Shown: in pieces, positions 1 through 12,685 of the stretch
How positions within the stretch are numbered: position 1 is the first letter of the stretch
Layout: the number at the start of each line of letters is the position of its first letter
Origin: Labyrinthula sp. Ha
Taxonomy: Eukaryota; Sar; Bigyra; Labyrinthulida; Labyrinthulaceae
Direction: 5' to 3'
NCBI GenBank assembly: GCA_015227615.1
Contig: JAALGZ010000001.1
Coordinates: 1,860,001-1,924,000, forward strand
Length of the DNA stretch: 64,000 bases
Notes under the pieces: generated by a model
The model's input: the letters and a program-made list of their open reading frames with translations, nothing else
Told to the model about the DNA's origin: nothing
Database searches by the model: none
Translations under genes and position numbers: made by a program

Positions 1-3000
1 ACCTGATGGACATATTTTATCTAGTTTGCGCAACAAATGATCTCTTTCTTAGTGGATTTCACACACCTAAGTCAAAGCTTAAATCACGTAATTGGGTAGG
101 TTTCTCCATGATAGCCTGTATGAAAAAATAAACAGCACATATGTTAAATCCGGATCATTGAATTCTGTGTTCTAGATCTTCTAACGTACTATTTTGAGGC
201 AAGAAATCACAGGTTCGTAATCTTTTTCAACCTGAATAAACAATGCAGACATAGCTCTATTAACTGAAATGTGCCATTTTTTTTGGTTAAAAGTGAATGT
301 ACCGTAAATGAGGTTACATATACGTAACATCTCTGAGAAGAGAGCAATCAACAAATAATCTATTTTCCATTATATGCCAAACCTGTTGACATAACATCAG
401 CGTATGTGAACTATCCTTGTATTAGTTTCTTTGGTTCAATTCTTATGTCTTAGGTATCATAGCGTGTATTTATCCCTTAAAGAAAAATTTTAAGCTCTTA
501 TGGAGAAATTTGTAGTACATGAAAATTTTCTATAAAAATTGATAAAATGTGTTCTTAGTTTGTGAAACTGACCAGGCCCTACGAAATGTAGGGTAGCTGA
601 ATCAGTTTGATCTACCCAGTAGAAAAAACCGAAGTGGAAGTAAGAAATTTGTAAGAATGCTTACACTCTTGATTGATAGTTAAGAGTAGCTCAAGTATGA
701 AGCTTGGGGAATAGACCTTACTTTCACTATCTGCTTTAAATGTAACCTGCAACTAGGACAAAGCTTTAAGTGGAATTAAGTCATATCAAGATAAAATGCT
801 GAATAACTTAAGACACCTTTTGATGGCTCCTTGCAGAGTAGCTTTACGATGTAATTGGACCTTGATTTTCCGCAAAGTTAAATCTCAGTTATCATCTAGT
901 TAAGAGTCTTTCCAGAGTTCCTGTGAGCAGGTTTAAGAAGAATTGAACATGAGGAAAGATCTCCATCAAATTATTACTTAGCAGTTATATCATATGGGAC
1001 ATGTCCTCAGAAGCATGGGTTTTCAACACTATTGACCAAGACGCAATATACGGCATCCTCGCATATATCCAAGAGCACCGTGAGAGTTATATTTTTTTCA
1101 CACGCATCTATAATAAAGTTTTGAAGTGAGTACTGGTAGCGGTGGAGATAAGTTTAGAGTTCAACATGTGTATCTTGGTAATTGGAAGAATTTGAACCTA
1201 ATATAAAGTGAAACAGCTATTTGATTGATTTTTTATGCCCCTGAAAATACCCGTTATTTGCTTTCATTACCTTGAAAGAAGGAACGTCTTTAAGGCTGAG
1301 ACTTGATACAAAATTATGTTAACTTAGGTAATATTATCAAGAAGATTGATTTTCATTGTGCTAAGCGGTGTTCATGCTTTAGGAATTAAGATTCCTTTCT
1401 TTATATGCTCTAGTTCATCAAATTCTTGTTGACGAAAGGGCTCAAGTTCCTTAATTAAATAGGTATACCTAACAATAAGGTTGCTACCATAGACAAAACA
1501 AAATGTGAATGGTAATAGTTATACAATTTAGAATTCAAGAGTTGGTGCCATTTGAAAAGTTTTTTCCTTAGAGAAACAGTGATATCTAAGGTTAGATGAC
1601 ACACTTGTAATAAGGTAATCATTGAACTTAGCTGATGCAGCTTTATAACTCTACAGCACTCACAAGTAATAAAAATACAGTAAAAAATTAGAGCCATCGA
1701 CTCGAGTTCTATGAGCTGTAAGTCAGAAACGATATTAATACTGTAAAGTCCTGGAAGGAAGGAAAAACCTATGAACTTTCAAAGATCTAATGTATCAAAC
1801 TGTTTAAAGACAACGTCTGGATATGGCATAAGTATTAAATGATGCTCATAAAGGCGTCAATCAAACTGAAAGCAACTGTCACAAACGTCTATCTCATTAG
1901 GAATAAAGGGAAAAAGATTAAAACATGATTGATGCATCAGGTCAACAATAAGTTTCATCATTAATCATACCATGCGAATAGTGGTGAAGCTTGAACAGAG
2001 TGCTAGTGGCTAACCCTTAATTTAGAGCACTTCTGTTTACGATATCTTTTAGATCAGCGCAAATACGACCTTTTTTCTACTTTCTAGGTTATCAACTATT
2101 GGTAGCTTCTAAGTTTGGTTCTTCATAGATGCTTCCACAATGTTTCTTCAAGGATACAGCTTTCCTAAGCTAGCAGGTGTTTATTCTTATAGGTACTTGA
2201 TATTCTCGGATAGTAAGGTGTCTTCTACTAAAGGCCTGCCTTGGTTGTTCTTTGGTTTGTTCTAGAGGCCTATGTTTAGAGTTCTTATCCTCACTATACC
2301 AGTAAATTATAAAAAGTTTAAATCACTAAATCTTAGATTTTCATAACAGAAAAAGCTCAATTTTAGTGTTCAAAACAATTTATAAAGCTTGCTCTAAGCG
2401 CAGAGTCGAACTTATTATATATCTATATTTTCTAATTTTTATTCTCTAAAGATTGTTTTTTTTTTCACCACTCAAATGAATGACGCGTTTTGCGAAAAAG
2501 TTAACATCTCCCGAAATCTAGCTGTACGATCATCGTGGGCGCTGACTAGCGGGTTGAAACACATATAATGATGTTAAGTCAATTATAGATACTCTGGCAA
2601 ATGGAATTAATTTGCTAAACTAGGCAAGAGTTATATGAGAACTAAGGGCAAACTTTTCTTGCCCATAATGGAGAGAATACACAAAATATAAATATAAAGA
2701 CTTACCAGTTAGCCCGGTTGATGGCGGAACTCAACCCGGCAATCTATAACCGGGCTAACGAGTTGTAAACATGTGTCTCAGAAACTGTTTGTTGTGGATA
2801 CTTTCTTATCTTATAGATAGTTAATAAAAAAGAGCTACAACTATATTCTACTTGAAAGACAAAAACATTGTATTCAAGTGAAAAATACATGTTAAATTTA
2901 TATAATTGAAGTAAGATCTGTGTTTTTTTAATTGCCGCAAAAACCATGTTTCGTGTTAAAGAAAATACAAAGTATTGGAGAGGAGCAATTAATTCATTAT

Positions 3001-3360
3001 TAAAGCTCTTAGACGTAGGAATAACAGCATTTTATAACTTTACTATATATTTTTTCATTGATTTATATCTTTCATTATTTTAAAAGAAACATACTTTTAG
3101 TGTTGATAAATAAACAATCATCCTAATATTCTTCAATCTTTCAACACTCTTATTAAAATAAACGAGATTTATTTTTATCTCATTTTTTTCTCATACTCTC
3201 GTATTTACAATTTCCCAAAATATTCAGGAGATTATGCGATTAATTTACCATTCGGTCTACTGCTTGTTTTAATTGACCGAGACATTCACGGACTGTGTCC
3301 AGTACGGTCAACGTTCCGGATTCAAGCAACAAAAAATAGCTGTTAAAAACGGAAAATAAA
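1..3360. other. Intergenic, no gene recognised
   Basis: AT-rich sequence with only short chance ORFs that resemble no family and lack convincing start or splice context. The one clear structure is the GC-rich inverted repeat at 2708-2759, listed separately. The last 150 bases probably hold the promoter of the gene starting at 3361, including an AAACGG motif about 14 bases before its ATG. Confidence 0.5.
2708..2759. repeat. GC-rich 12-bp perfect inverted repeat (hairpin)
   Basis: The left arm GTTAGCCCGGTT (2708-2719) is the exact reverse complement of AACCGGGCTAAC (2748-2759), with a 28-base spacer. The spacer holds TCAACCCGG, which can pair alternatively with CCGGTTGA that overlaps the left arm, so two exclusive hairpins are possible. 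It stands out in AT-rich surroundings. It could be a foldback element remnant or an RNA structure; no gene is attached. Confidence 0.75.
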
Positions 3361-3975
3361 ATGACGAACACGCTGCTAAGCGCCGCATCTACAACGAATT
3401 CGAATACGCGGAAGTCTTTCCTCAAGCAATTATCAACAACCTCCACTCAAACTTCACAGAATCAACCATACTTGCGCTCAGAACCAAGTGAGCCGTTCGA
3501 TCCAGCAGATTCACGCCTTAATCATTCCACTTCAGTTGGTGTGGTGGTGAATTTGCAAGGAGCACCTGAGTCAACGCCATGCGACTTGATTTTACCTGTA
3601 TGTTCTATCTCAGTTGAGGGGTCTAGACAGTCTAGGTTAAGAAAGGCTGACAAAAAGTTTTTGGAAAAGCTTGTTCCACCTGTTCGAGATGCGTTGATGG
3701 AGTTGTACAACTCAGTTTCTCCTTTTGATTACGAAGTACAGCAGGAGCATCAGAAATGGTGGAGAAAAGCTCAAAGTCGTAAAAAAAGAAAGTTAACAAG
3801 ACTGGAGGTAGCAAATTCTAAAATCAAAGCTTTTAAAAAAGAAGTTATCCTAGTTAAACGAGAAGAAAATTTAATTGGAACAAGAGCAAGTATCTACTAT
3901 TTACTTGTTCGAGATATTAACAAACAGAGTTTCGCTAATCTACTAAGTCGTAGAAAAAAAAACGTTTATTCTTGA
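3361..3975 (+). CDS. Hypothetical basic protein, 204 aa
   Basis: Intact ATG-initiated frame of 204 codons in a region otherwise poor in ORFs. I recognise no family. The first 60 residues are rich in Ser, Thr and Asn and look disordered. The middle, about 90-120, has a charged stretch followed by a helical segment (VPPVRDALMELYNSV). The C-terminal third is strongly basic, with RKKRK near residue 141 and RRKKN at the end, so nuclear localisation or nucleic-acid binding is plausible. An AAACGG motif lies just upstream. The C-terminus could differ if an intron begins at GTTTAT (3964), a donor type used elsewhere here. The gene call rests on length, ATG and coherent composition; the function is unknown. 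Confidence 0.6.
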   Translation: MTNTLLSAASTTNSNTRKSFLKQLSTTSTQTSQNQPYLRSEPSEPFDPADSRLNHSTSVGVVVNLQGAPESTPCDLILPVCSISVEGSRQSRLRKADKKFLEKLVPPVRDALMELYNSVSPFDYEVQQEHQKWWRKAQSRKKRKLTRLEVANSKIKAFKKEVILVKREENLIGTRASIYYLLVRDINKQSFANLLSRRKKNVYS

Positions 3976-3980
3976 TATAT

Positions 3981-4216
3981 ATGTATTCAACGGATAAGTT
4001 TGAGTCAAGTTAAACGGTTATGTCTTGAGTGTCGAGGTATTTTGTGGGTGGTTTAAGTGCTTGTATTATTAAAGCTGCGGCTGAGAAATTGAAAACTATA
4101 GATAGTTTAAAAACAGAGTATATGATATGTTCTTGTATAAAGTATGTAATGTTATTAATGTAAATGGTGCCAGTGTAAAGGTTACTTCTCGAAGAGATCT
4201 AAATATATTTTTTTAA
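3981..4216 (+). CDS. Possible tiny three-exon gene, 60 aa
   Basis: A speculative model. Exons 3981-4008, 4030-4141 and 4174-4216 join in frame to 60 codons plus stop, across introns of 21 nt (4009-4029) and 32 nt (4142-4173, donor GTATGT, acceptor CCAG, with TTATTAATG inside). The middle exon reads coherently, including GGLSACIIKAAAEKLK, an amphipathic helix reminiscent of Alba-type nucleic-acid-binding proteins. The final exon reads NVKVTSRRDLN. For: codon-like content, canonical splice ends, and frame closure. Against: very small size, a 21-nt first intron, and only a short segment to judge. It might instead be the 3' end of a longer gene. Confidence 0.3.
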
Positions 4217-4250
4217 TTCATTTATTTTTACTGATTTCTAGCTTAAGAAT

Positions 4251-5126
4251 CTAATTTGAATCTTTCGCTTCTAAAATGAGTTTTACAATCTCCTCAATTC
4301 CTTTACCATGTTTGACTTGAGCGAAGACCGTTGGACCAGCACCTCTCATTAACTTAGCATCTCTTTCCATTACACTCAAATCAGCACCTACAGCTTCTGC
4401 AAGATCAGTCTTGTTCACAATAAGTAAATCGCTTTGAGTTACCCCTATAAAGTAAAAAGAACACAGTATACACCCGGGCCTCCTTTTCTCGGCACCTTGT
4501 CTCCACCTGCTACGTCTATTACATAAATGATGTAGTCCGCAAGTTCTCTTGAGAAGTTGGCTGCTAAATTGTCTCCTCCTGATTCTAGCAAAATAAGATC
4601 TGGTGAAAATTCAGCTGTTAATTTTTCCGCTAAGCACTAACCGTTAGGAAAAGGTAAACCTTCTAGAAAATTTGCAGAGATGTCCTCTCGAATAGCTGCA
4701 TGTGGACAACCACCAGTTTCAATAGCTCTGATTCTCTCTTTTGCAAGCGCTTCATGACGAAGAAGAAATTCTCCATCTTCTCTTGTAAAGATATCATTGG
4801 TGATTGAGCAGATACTTTTCTTGGTTTCTGGTTTGGAAAAATACTGGCATAAAGAAAGCATTAGTGCTGTTTTTCCTATTATAGATAAAGGGAGGCTAAC
4901 CAATACCTGAACCAACTGGTCTAGAGAATAAGAAAAATAAGCAAGGTTACCCTCCAATTCCAACTGTAAAGGCTCTCTTGCTGAAGTCACGTTTAGGCCC
5001 TTTTATTGGTTGTTCACGAGAGGCAAATAGCCCTGGAGATTCGAGAACTTCATGCGAGTGTCCATGCTCGTGACCTGAGCCATGCGAATGGGCATGACTA
5101 TGAGAATGATTATTGTCTTGGTTCAT
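4251..5126 (-). CDS. ureG: Urease accessory GTPase UreG, five exons
   Basis: Exons on the minus strand: 5126-4951, 4920-4907, 4875-4660, 4629-4474 and 4444-4251. The four introns are 30, 31, 30 and 29 nt. The spliced length of 756 bases gives 251 codons plus stop. UreG is a SIMIBI-class GTPase that works with UreF and UreD to load nickel into urease. Seen: a His-rich metal-binding N-terminus ([10 protein letters not shown]), the P-loop GGPVGSGKT split by two introns around a 14-base exon, the [15 protein letters not shown] stretch, [39 protein letters not shown] and the guanine-specificity motif NKTD. These are the classic UreG signatures in order, so the call is firm. Both 30-nt introns carry in-frame stops. 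The Ni transporter at 53596-54463 is the likely functional partner. Confidence 0.96.
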
Positions 5127-8100
5127 AACGTGTATATGGTTGATTTTTCACTTTGTTTTCTGTGGTAATGCATCGTTGTTTTTGGATTATCATAGAGAAG
5201 GTTTTTCTACTTTGCCACTGAGGGTGCAATTTGGTAGAATCATGACTGGTTAAGGCAGCTTTAATAGAGTCGCATAAGTTTAAATTAATACATACAGTAA
5301 TTATGGCAAATTTGGTGGAGGAATGGTATTAAGATGAGAATAAGTTGGTAGATGGATATAGGTCGGATTTCATATTCTTAAAATTTATTGTTAATTTATT
5401 GCCTAGATTTTTCTTAGTAGTTGGATCTAATATTTCCCTCGCTGTTTTGTTTTAATATTGATAGTTAGAATTTAATCACAATATCTTGATGATAATTAAA
5501 ATCCTAAAGTTATTACTAATACCCGGAGCCAGAAATGAAAGTCAGTTGACAACCGCAAAATTATATCAAACCTAGGCCTGTGGAGAGGGAATATCCCATT
5601 CATGAATTGCAATATTTATCAATTACCAGGTTGAAGTCCCATATCTCTTTTGAGACGACCTACTTTTTCATCTTAATTTTCTAACCCCTTTGCTTTTCTT
5701 TGTGAACATACCTTGGCTATTTTCGTGGCTATCTTTTGCCCTTAGTCCACACCACTCAGAAAGAATGCCTATATAATCATGAGGATCCATTTCATAAGGT
5801 GTGGAGAGGAGAAAGTTTGAAGCATTTGGATACTCCTTATGAAGTTTCCACGCCGTTAACGAGTATTGGAGGCCATACAAGTCCTAGAGCATAGTGCGCT
5901 ATATATAGCTTGGCCGACGAAAGGCTATGTCATTACCTTCTCTATAATTGTAAAAATTACTGCGAATGCTCGACTTCTTTTTTTCCTTTATGATAGAAAC
6001 TTATTATTGAATATTATAGGATGTAGCCCAAATACTGCTCCTAGACCAATTGATGGAGGCATCAAAACATTAGAAACATTTTGACTGTGTGCTAGATCCT
6101 TATTATTTAACCCAAAAATAGTCTGTATTAAGATTTCTGAACTAACAAGGGAAAAACTGGACTCTAAATACTTCCAAGAAGCTTGTTCTCCAGCAATTAG
6201 TGAGGGAAGTGTACGTTGCATATGACTCACTTTGTATTACCTGAAGTCACTGAAGATTTTGGGCATAGTTCTTTTGTCTTGATATCTTCTTCAGTTATAG
6301 ATAGGTTTATTGCATATTTTTCACTAGATTCTAGTTGAAAACCATGAATCTTTAGAGTGCGTCATGTAGAAGTTTTTATTATCAAATGGCATGCCGACTA
6401 CCAACTGCTATCCCTGTTAAACAAAGAACAGGTCTACCTTTCGTTGATAGATATAAACCTTTAGTCCATTTCTTTGAACGCGATATGCTTTCATTATTTC
6501 TGTTTTTTGTGTAATTCATGCCATATATAATCTCCATCTCGACAATAGGATACGCCCAGGTAATATCTTTAAGGATTGTAGTGGAAAACATAAAAACTAG
6601 TTTAATCTTATACTTTAACAAAGTACACGTGCCCGGAGTCACGATGCTAGGCAGTTTTCCCATATTCTCCTCATAGATAATCCGCGAATCCAATGGAGAA
6701 GTTCTAGGTGTTTCAGCAAGAAAACTTACTTTGAGCTACTTGACATATTATTGGTAACAATTCCAATGATGAATCGTGTTCAAAACCGAAATGGATGACA
6801 CAGTAAAATAGAACAAAAGAGTAAGTACCTCCTTAGAAACAGTGGAAGTTTGGTCTATGTCCTGAGGCTTCTAGAAGTTACGTAATTGTACAGCTTTAAT
6901 CAAGAATACCTAGAGTCTTTATTCATTTTTTATTGCTATATACCTCATATACTGTTATATTGAAACGATTTCATTGATATCGTCATTGCCTACCGTTCGT
7001 CTTAATAATACCTTTTTATCAAAGGGAGGTTATAGATATTAAGATTTATATGTGTGTTTTGGACTCAACAGATATGCCACGGATATTAAAGTTAACTGCA
7101 TCTAACAGGAAAGCAAACTAAGCTCATTTCTTCTTAATAAATATTGTCGAAATTTAAGCAAACTATTTATTTCTAGGTGATAGTCCATAATAACATGATT
7201 TTACATTACTCTGTCAAAAATATTTCTTGTGCTAGCAATAATTCCACGATCATACGATGATAGGAAGCTATATTGTGTCGTACTTTTTTACATGCAACTA
7301 AGAAAAATCTGACATATTGGCTCAATTTGTACCGGGTAAGAGCACATGCCCGGGTTAATAAATGTTTTGTACGATAGCTTTCTTCGAATAAAATGAAGTC
7401 CAATTTCAAGTCCTGCTAACATTTTAAGTTTTATCTAAGCGTTATTCACTGAGTACGTGAACCCTAGTTAAGTTTTTGTGAATAATGTATTAAGACTAAC
7501 CAAACCGTTTTCAAGAATAAGTACTCCATTTTCCCGTGATATTATTCGATATTTAAGTATCAAAATTTTAATAAATCATTATTGCTTACCAAATTGATCT
7601 ACATATATTATCAATATATCCTGTGGCCAGGAAAAGAGGATTAATCATAATTAATGTTTTGATAGAAGTTTAGCTCATGAATGCAAGTAATGAGATAAGT
7701 ATATTCAAGTATATAAAAGAAAAGTAAAGTATTTGAAATAATATTATAGACATTGTTGAAATACAGGTTTAGATAAACAAATCGGCATAGAGAAGTAGGA
7801 TTCCCAAAAGTAACCCCATACAAACAGTGGAGAAAGAGTAACTCGAGAAAATCAAGTATTAATGTAAAATTAAAAAGTTTGCTGAATTTTCTAGCTTAAT
7901 TTATCAATAACACTTCTTTAGATTATGTAACTTTCATTCAAATTATATTCTAAATGGGTTTTAATATTAATATGAATTAATTTAAAAGTAGCAACTGCGG
8001 GTCTACCCACAAAAACTTAGACAGTAGTAAATTGGAGCGTTTTAATTAGGTCACTTAATAATAACGTTGGTTGAAGTATACAAACTATCCTTCAGCATAA

Positions 8101-10110
8101 AATACATACTAAGTCCAGCTGCCCAGATCACTTCCGAGGGAAAATTAGTGCTCGTGGGCCAAACAGGAAGAGCATAATACTTTCTTGCTTAAAGAATAGC
8201 CAAAAAAATGTGAGAACCATAGGTAATGACAATGGATAACCTAAACTCTGCAAATACTAATTGTGATAAGATCAAAAGAACTAAATCACTACCATGACAC
8301 TTCTTGTGGCATTCTATTTTAACTGTTTATACTTTCCCTGTAACATTTCTAAATGAAAATATATGCACAACCTATATAAAATCTATGTTTTTTTTTAAAT
8401 AAGAACGATGATCTAATCTTTATTTTAAAGCCCCTGAGAAGCATTTTACGTCTATTTAAATTACGCACACATATAGTCAGTAAGTTTGGTTGCTCTTGTT
8501 TAGGAATATTATATATCTACAGTAGTGCTCATCATTTGATAGTTCCAACGAGACCAGTGCATTAGTTAAGTAGGTTCCAGTCTAGGTCACAATACAATAC
8601 ATAAATGTTCTGCTGCAGAGTACAAGGGTGATCATCGAGAGGCTAACTTTTAAAGCTTAAGAGGAATGGTATAGTCCAAGTATTCAGGAAGTCCTCAATT
8701 CAAATCTTCAAATTAGGCACATAGCCAAGTACCTAAGTAGATAAAGGAATTTTACTTCATGATTAGTTATTCTATTAATCTTACTGCTCATTATTACAGC
8801 CCAGCTTGAGAGTTACTACCCTGTCCTATTTCTTGTTCAGATTTCGGTATCTATTTTTTATTTTCTGTTACCATTTATATCAATGAAAAAATATGTACAA
8901 GAGGCTAAATAAAACAAGCAGAAAATTAAATTTTCTCCGACCACTCGTTCTACCATGAATAAATGATAACCACAATGAGGAGTTCCAGACTAAGTAGAGA
9001 TCCCGCACAAGACTCTTCCTTTTGTCGCATACTCAACATCCTATGATCAAAAAGAGAAATATACTCCCAACTACGTGTCTTAAAATGAAGCTTTCAGGCA
9101 TGTAGAACATTGCAAACCAACTTCCTAAAGGTTTGGTTAATGTACAGTTTTCATGCATGGAACAGTATTCAAGGACTTAACGCATACTTATGGCACAGAA
9201 AACTTGCCTAGAGCCAATGGGTTCAATTTTGGAGAAGTCGCTGCTGAGTGAAAATTTACCAATTTCATGAGAATGATACTACACTTTGCTAAATTGCAGT
9301 AAAGTTATCTACCATGGTGTGAGCATGGTGTAAAAACACAAACTTTTGATTTTCGAGTTGCCTAAGCTCAGGTTGTGATGTTCTTTTCTACTCCACTATA
9401 AAATTCCATTAACCATTAGATATTCTTGGGAATTGCATTGCTATGCTGTCACCAACTCTACTATGCCATTGAATGATATATATATGGAATTGTTGCCTCC
9501 GAAACATGTGTCATATATAGGTCACAACATGAATTTCCTCAGCAAATTTTCAAACTCTCCTTAAAACCAAAATATTTGGTTTGATACTCATTCTTGCCAA
9601 AATATTACCTAAGTCGACATGCTTCACGCAGTACAGTGATCAGATAGCCATTGCCTCATAGTAGCAAACCCCTATTACAACTGAAAATGTTTAACTTCGC
9701 CAAGGTCCGAACTCACTTTGTTAATGAGAACTTCTAAAATTCTATAAGCTTCTGGTTACGTGATAAATGTAACCAAAATTTAAAACCAACTAATACTATT
9801 AGAACCACTTACTCTATTCACTACCTTAGCATGGCCTTTAAGGGTCAGACCCTTTGATTAGGTTTGCTATATTGTGTAGCTTTTACTTCATTGCAGTAGC
9901 GACAGAGCACTATTGGACGAAGAAAGTGTTCTTTGCTTCATACTAGTATAATAAGCTCTAAGGCAAACATAACTACAAGAACTATGGCACCTGGAGCGTC
10001 GAACAGTATGAAAGATTGTTAGCTTGTTCTAAACTGAGAACAGCTGAGCGTCTTGTAGGCCTAAGCTATTAGGCCCTAGAAATTTTATTCTCGTTGCCTC
10101 TGTTTTTATT
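5127..10110. other. Intergenic or decayed DNA, no secure gene
   Basis: No intact gene is seen. Three minus-strand ORFs of 70-103 codons at 6693-6382, 6230-5988 and 5880-5668 lie in a row and read somewhat protein-like. One contains KLHKEYPNASNFLLS. They match no family I know and are separated by stops, so they may be one fossil gene or TE. The rest, including 7.4-10.1 kb, is AT-rich with no coding signal. Confidence 0.4.
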
Positions 10111-10257
10111 TATTCGCAGGGGCACTAAAATATTAGTATTTGCAGAGCCATAGACTATAATACAGCTCTAGTACAGTGTCCTGTATAATATAGTTCCCTC
10201 ATAAACATTAATCTTTTTACCAGAAACCAACCAAAACACATAAACACCTTTCAACAG
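10111..10257 (+). repeat. 5' LTR of copia element
   Basis: Starts at TATTCGCAGGGGCACTAAA and ends near AACACCTTTCAACAG. It matches 14320-14467 along its length with scattered substitutions and a one-base length difference. Shared blocks include AGTATTTGCAGAGCCATAGA and CTAGTACAGTGT. The divergence shows the insertion is not recent. Confidence 0.85.
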
Positions 10258-10355
10258 GTTAACGGCCTAAGAGACTTCTTAAAATAAGTAAAAAGTATGA
10301 GTTCACATAAAGACAAGGTAGTTCTGTCCAACAAAAGGACTACGCCGTATGGCAC

Positions 10356-10789
10356 ATGTGTATTGAAGCCATGCTTCATACCAAGAACTTGTATAATCTG
10401 AAACCTCTTAAGACAATAACCGATAAAGAAACAGATGAAAAACAGACGTCAGGTACCACCCCTGAACAAGAAGCAGAAGCACTGTGCATAATCTACAAGT
10501 ATGTAGACAACAACATCCTAAGAAAACTGAGAAATATGTCAACATCGGGCAAAGCTTCAAAAGACATAGAGAAAATTTTGTTATCGATAAAGGACAGGAA
10601 AGAAGGAGGTTGGAGAAAGTCATCAGGAACGTTCAAGGCAGCAATTATCAGAAGAATATTTACAACTTCGACTGTGCTGTCTCAGACTATGAGTACTACG
10701 GTGGGAAGATGTCGAAAAATCACAAAATTGAGGCTATTTTTAATGTTGTTTCGGGAGACGAAGTGCACCATCTGAGGTTAACTGTATAA
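10356..10789 (+). pseudogene. Copia gag remnant
   Basis: Two overlapping frames (10356-10775 and 10484-10789) together look like one frameshifted gag. The first carries LKTITDKETDEKQ; the second, from about 10484, carries RQQHPKKTEKYVNIGQSFK. The position between the 5' LTR and the zinc knuckle fits the capsid region, but gag is too variable for a confident domain match. Confidence 0.5.
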
Positions 10790-10941
10790 CTTGGTCAGGC
10801 AAATACTTGTATTTCGACATTTATAATAAATGTCTTAAATATGCTGAAGATTTAGATCACAGTAATGCAATATCAAAGAAAAAGAAGAGTTATATTCCCA
10901 ACAACCCGAAGTGAACAAAGAAACTGTCTAAAGGTATTCGT

Positions 10942-11037
10942 TGCCATGGTTGCACCGAATATGGCCACTTTATATCGGAGTGTCCGAACGATTCATGTGA
11001 TTACAGCAAGAAAGCGGGCCACACAAAGAGAATATGC
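10942..11037 (+). pseudogene. Gag CCHC zinc knuckles of copia element
   Basis: The first knuckle reads CHGCTEYGHFISEC, a perfect C-x2-C-x4-H-x4-C. Shortly after, CDYSKKAGHTKRIC has the same spacing with Ser in place of the second Cys, so the second knuckle is damaged. These bind genomic RNA in intact elements. A Lys/Arg-rich stretch follows. Confidence 0.85.
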
Positions 11038-11199
11038 AAGAAAAAGAAGAAAGAACAGACAAACATTGCTAAAAACAACGACCATGAGCCTGATCTTTCA
11101 TATTCTTTCTCATACAAATTAGATTCTTAATCCTCTGAATCAGAATATTCAGCTAATGTGGTTTCAACGTTCACTGCGAGCGTTTCAAGTGCAAAATCA

Positions 11200-11245
11200 A
11201 AGGTTTTACTTGACAGCTGTGTCTCATTACATGTTACTTCAAGAA
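11200..11245 (+). pseudogene. Copia aspartic protease active-site remnant
   Basis: The frame reads KVLLDSCVSLHVTSRKC. In copia proteases the active site is usually DSGAS or DSGAT followed by xH; here Gly and Ala are replaced by Cys and Val. A stop codon follows soon after the segment. The Asp and the distal His-Val remain, so it is recognisable but unlikely to be active. Confidence 0.7.
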
Positions 11246-11545
11246 AGTGCATCAAATTCATTGAAAATAAAGAGTAAATACCAAAAATAAAACTAAATGG
11301 GGTTAGAAAAGGAGATTTTTTAGTAAAGAAATGGGATCTAACCCTATATTTACCTAATGGAAGACATTTCCAGATCAAAAACGTTCATAGTTTGGACTAA
11401 GAAAAAGATATGTTACTGCTCTCTTTAGGGACATTGGTGAAACAAGGCTTAAGGGTCATTTCAGAAAAAGAAAATATAATTTTATACACTAAAAATACGA
11501 ATCAAAAGATAAAAAATACCTATCGGGAGAAAAAACTTATTCTCT

Positions 11546-12004
11546 TTGGACTTGTATTTACGGGTTCCAATAGCATATGTCAACGAAGAATTTTTGCCAC
11601 ATCTTAATTTCCACGACTCCTTTGGCTATCCAAACTTAGAAGTATTGAAGAATACGATGAAGTTTTACCAACTGTCATACAAAAACGATCATAAACGACT
11701 ATTCAAAACTTGCTCAGAAGCAAAACGTACCAAAGCTATTGTGAGTAAGAAGAGAGAAGGATCAATATACCCACTAGATAGGTTATATTATGATACTCTT
11801 CAACCATTAGTCCAAGCGTACAAACGTCAGCGTGGCATAGTTCTTGTTACGGATTCATATTCTAAATTTAAATGGATAAAAATTTACAATTCAATAGGAA
11901 GTGCAGACAATTTACTAAAAGATATATTTGAAGAAATAATAAATACCTCTGAACGTAAGATAAACTTACTATGTATGGATCAAGGAAAGGAGTTTGATAA
12001 CTGA
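11546..12004 (+). pseudogene. Copia integrase core fragment
   Basis: A 152-codon open stretch holds the integrase core landmarks: LVTDSYSKFKWIKIY (first catalytic Asp) and LLCMDQGKEF (second catalytic Asp, normally TDNGxEF or similar). The frame then closes at TGA in 12002-12004. The expected catalytic Glu region lies downstream near 12060-12100 among stops and frame changes (QSNGRAKRANRT-like reading). Upstream there is a GAG pre-integrase-like zone without a clear HHCC. Confidence 0.85.
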
Positions 12005-12685
12005 ACAATATCCAGTTTTTGTTCAAAATATATCATAGTACGTAGATTTTCTCCAAAATGATCGCCTCAGTCAAACGGGAGAGCGAAGAGAGCTAACCGT
12101 ACTATGTTGCTGGCAATGAGAGTATTGATATTAAGGTCCAACTTCAACAAAAATATTCGCCTTTTGCGGCTTTAGAAGCAGCGAACTTGAAAAATATTAT
12201 AGTACATAAGGGACAGCTCAAACCTCTATATACGATCCTAAAGAATAAAATAAATAAAATATATCATAGATTCATATTCGGACAGAAAATATATTATCTG
12301 AACGAGAATACATCTTCAAAGTTAGATGTTCGGGAGCTTTCAAGGCTATTAGTTGGGTCCGACACTTAATTCAGCTGAGCACTATATCCTAGAAAATATT
12401 TCAAAAAAATAGTTATTTCCAGACACATGGAGGATCAAAAGAGATCCCACAGTTTGAAACAAAGTATAAAAACGGCAGTAAAGGAAGTATCAATGAATGA
12501 AAAAATCCTAAAGCTTAAATGAAGAGTTTCAAGAAATTAGAACTGAGGAAGACTGCGAGTACACGGGACACTGGATCAGGCGTTCTGCAAGACAACCTAA
12601 AGCCACTAAGTTCTTCGCACCAGATGAAGAATATTCGAAAACGAAAATTTATTTCACAGCAGTAGCAACTTCTAAATACTCCATC

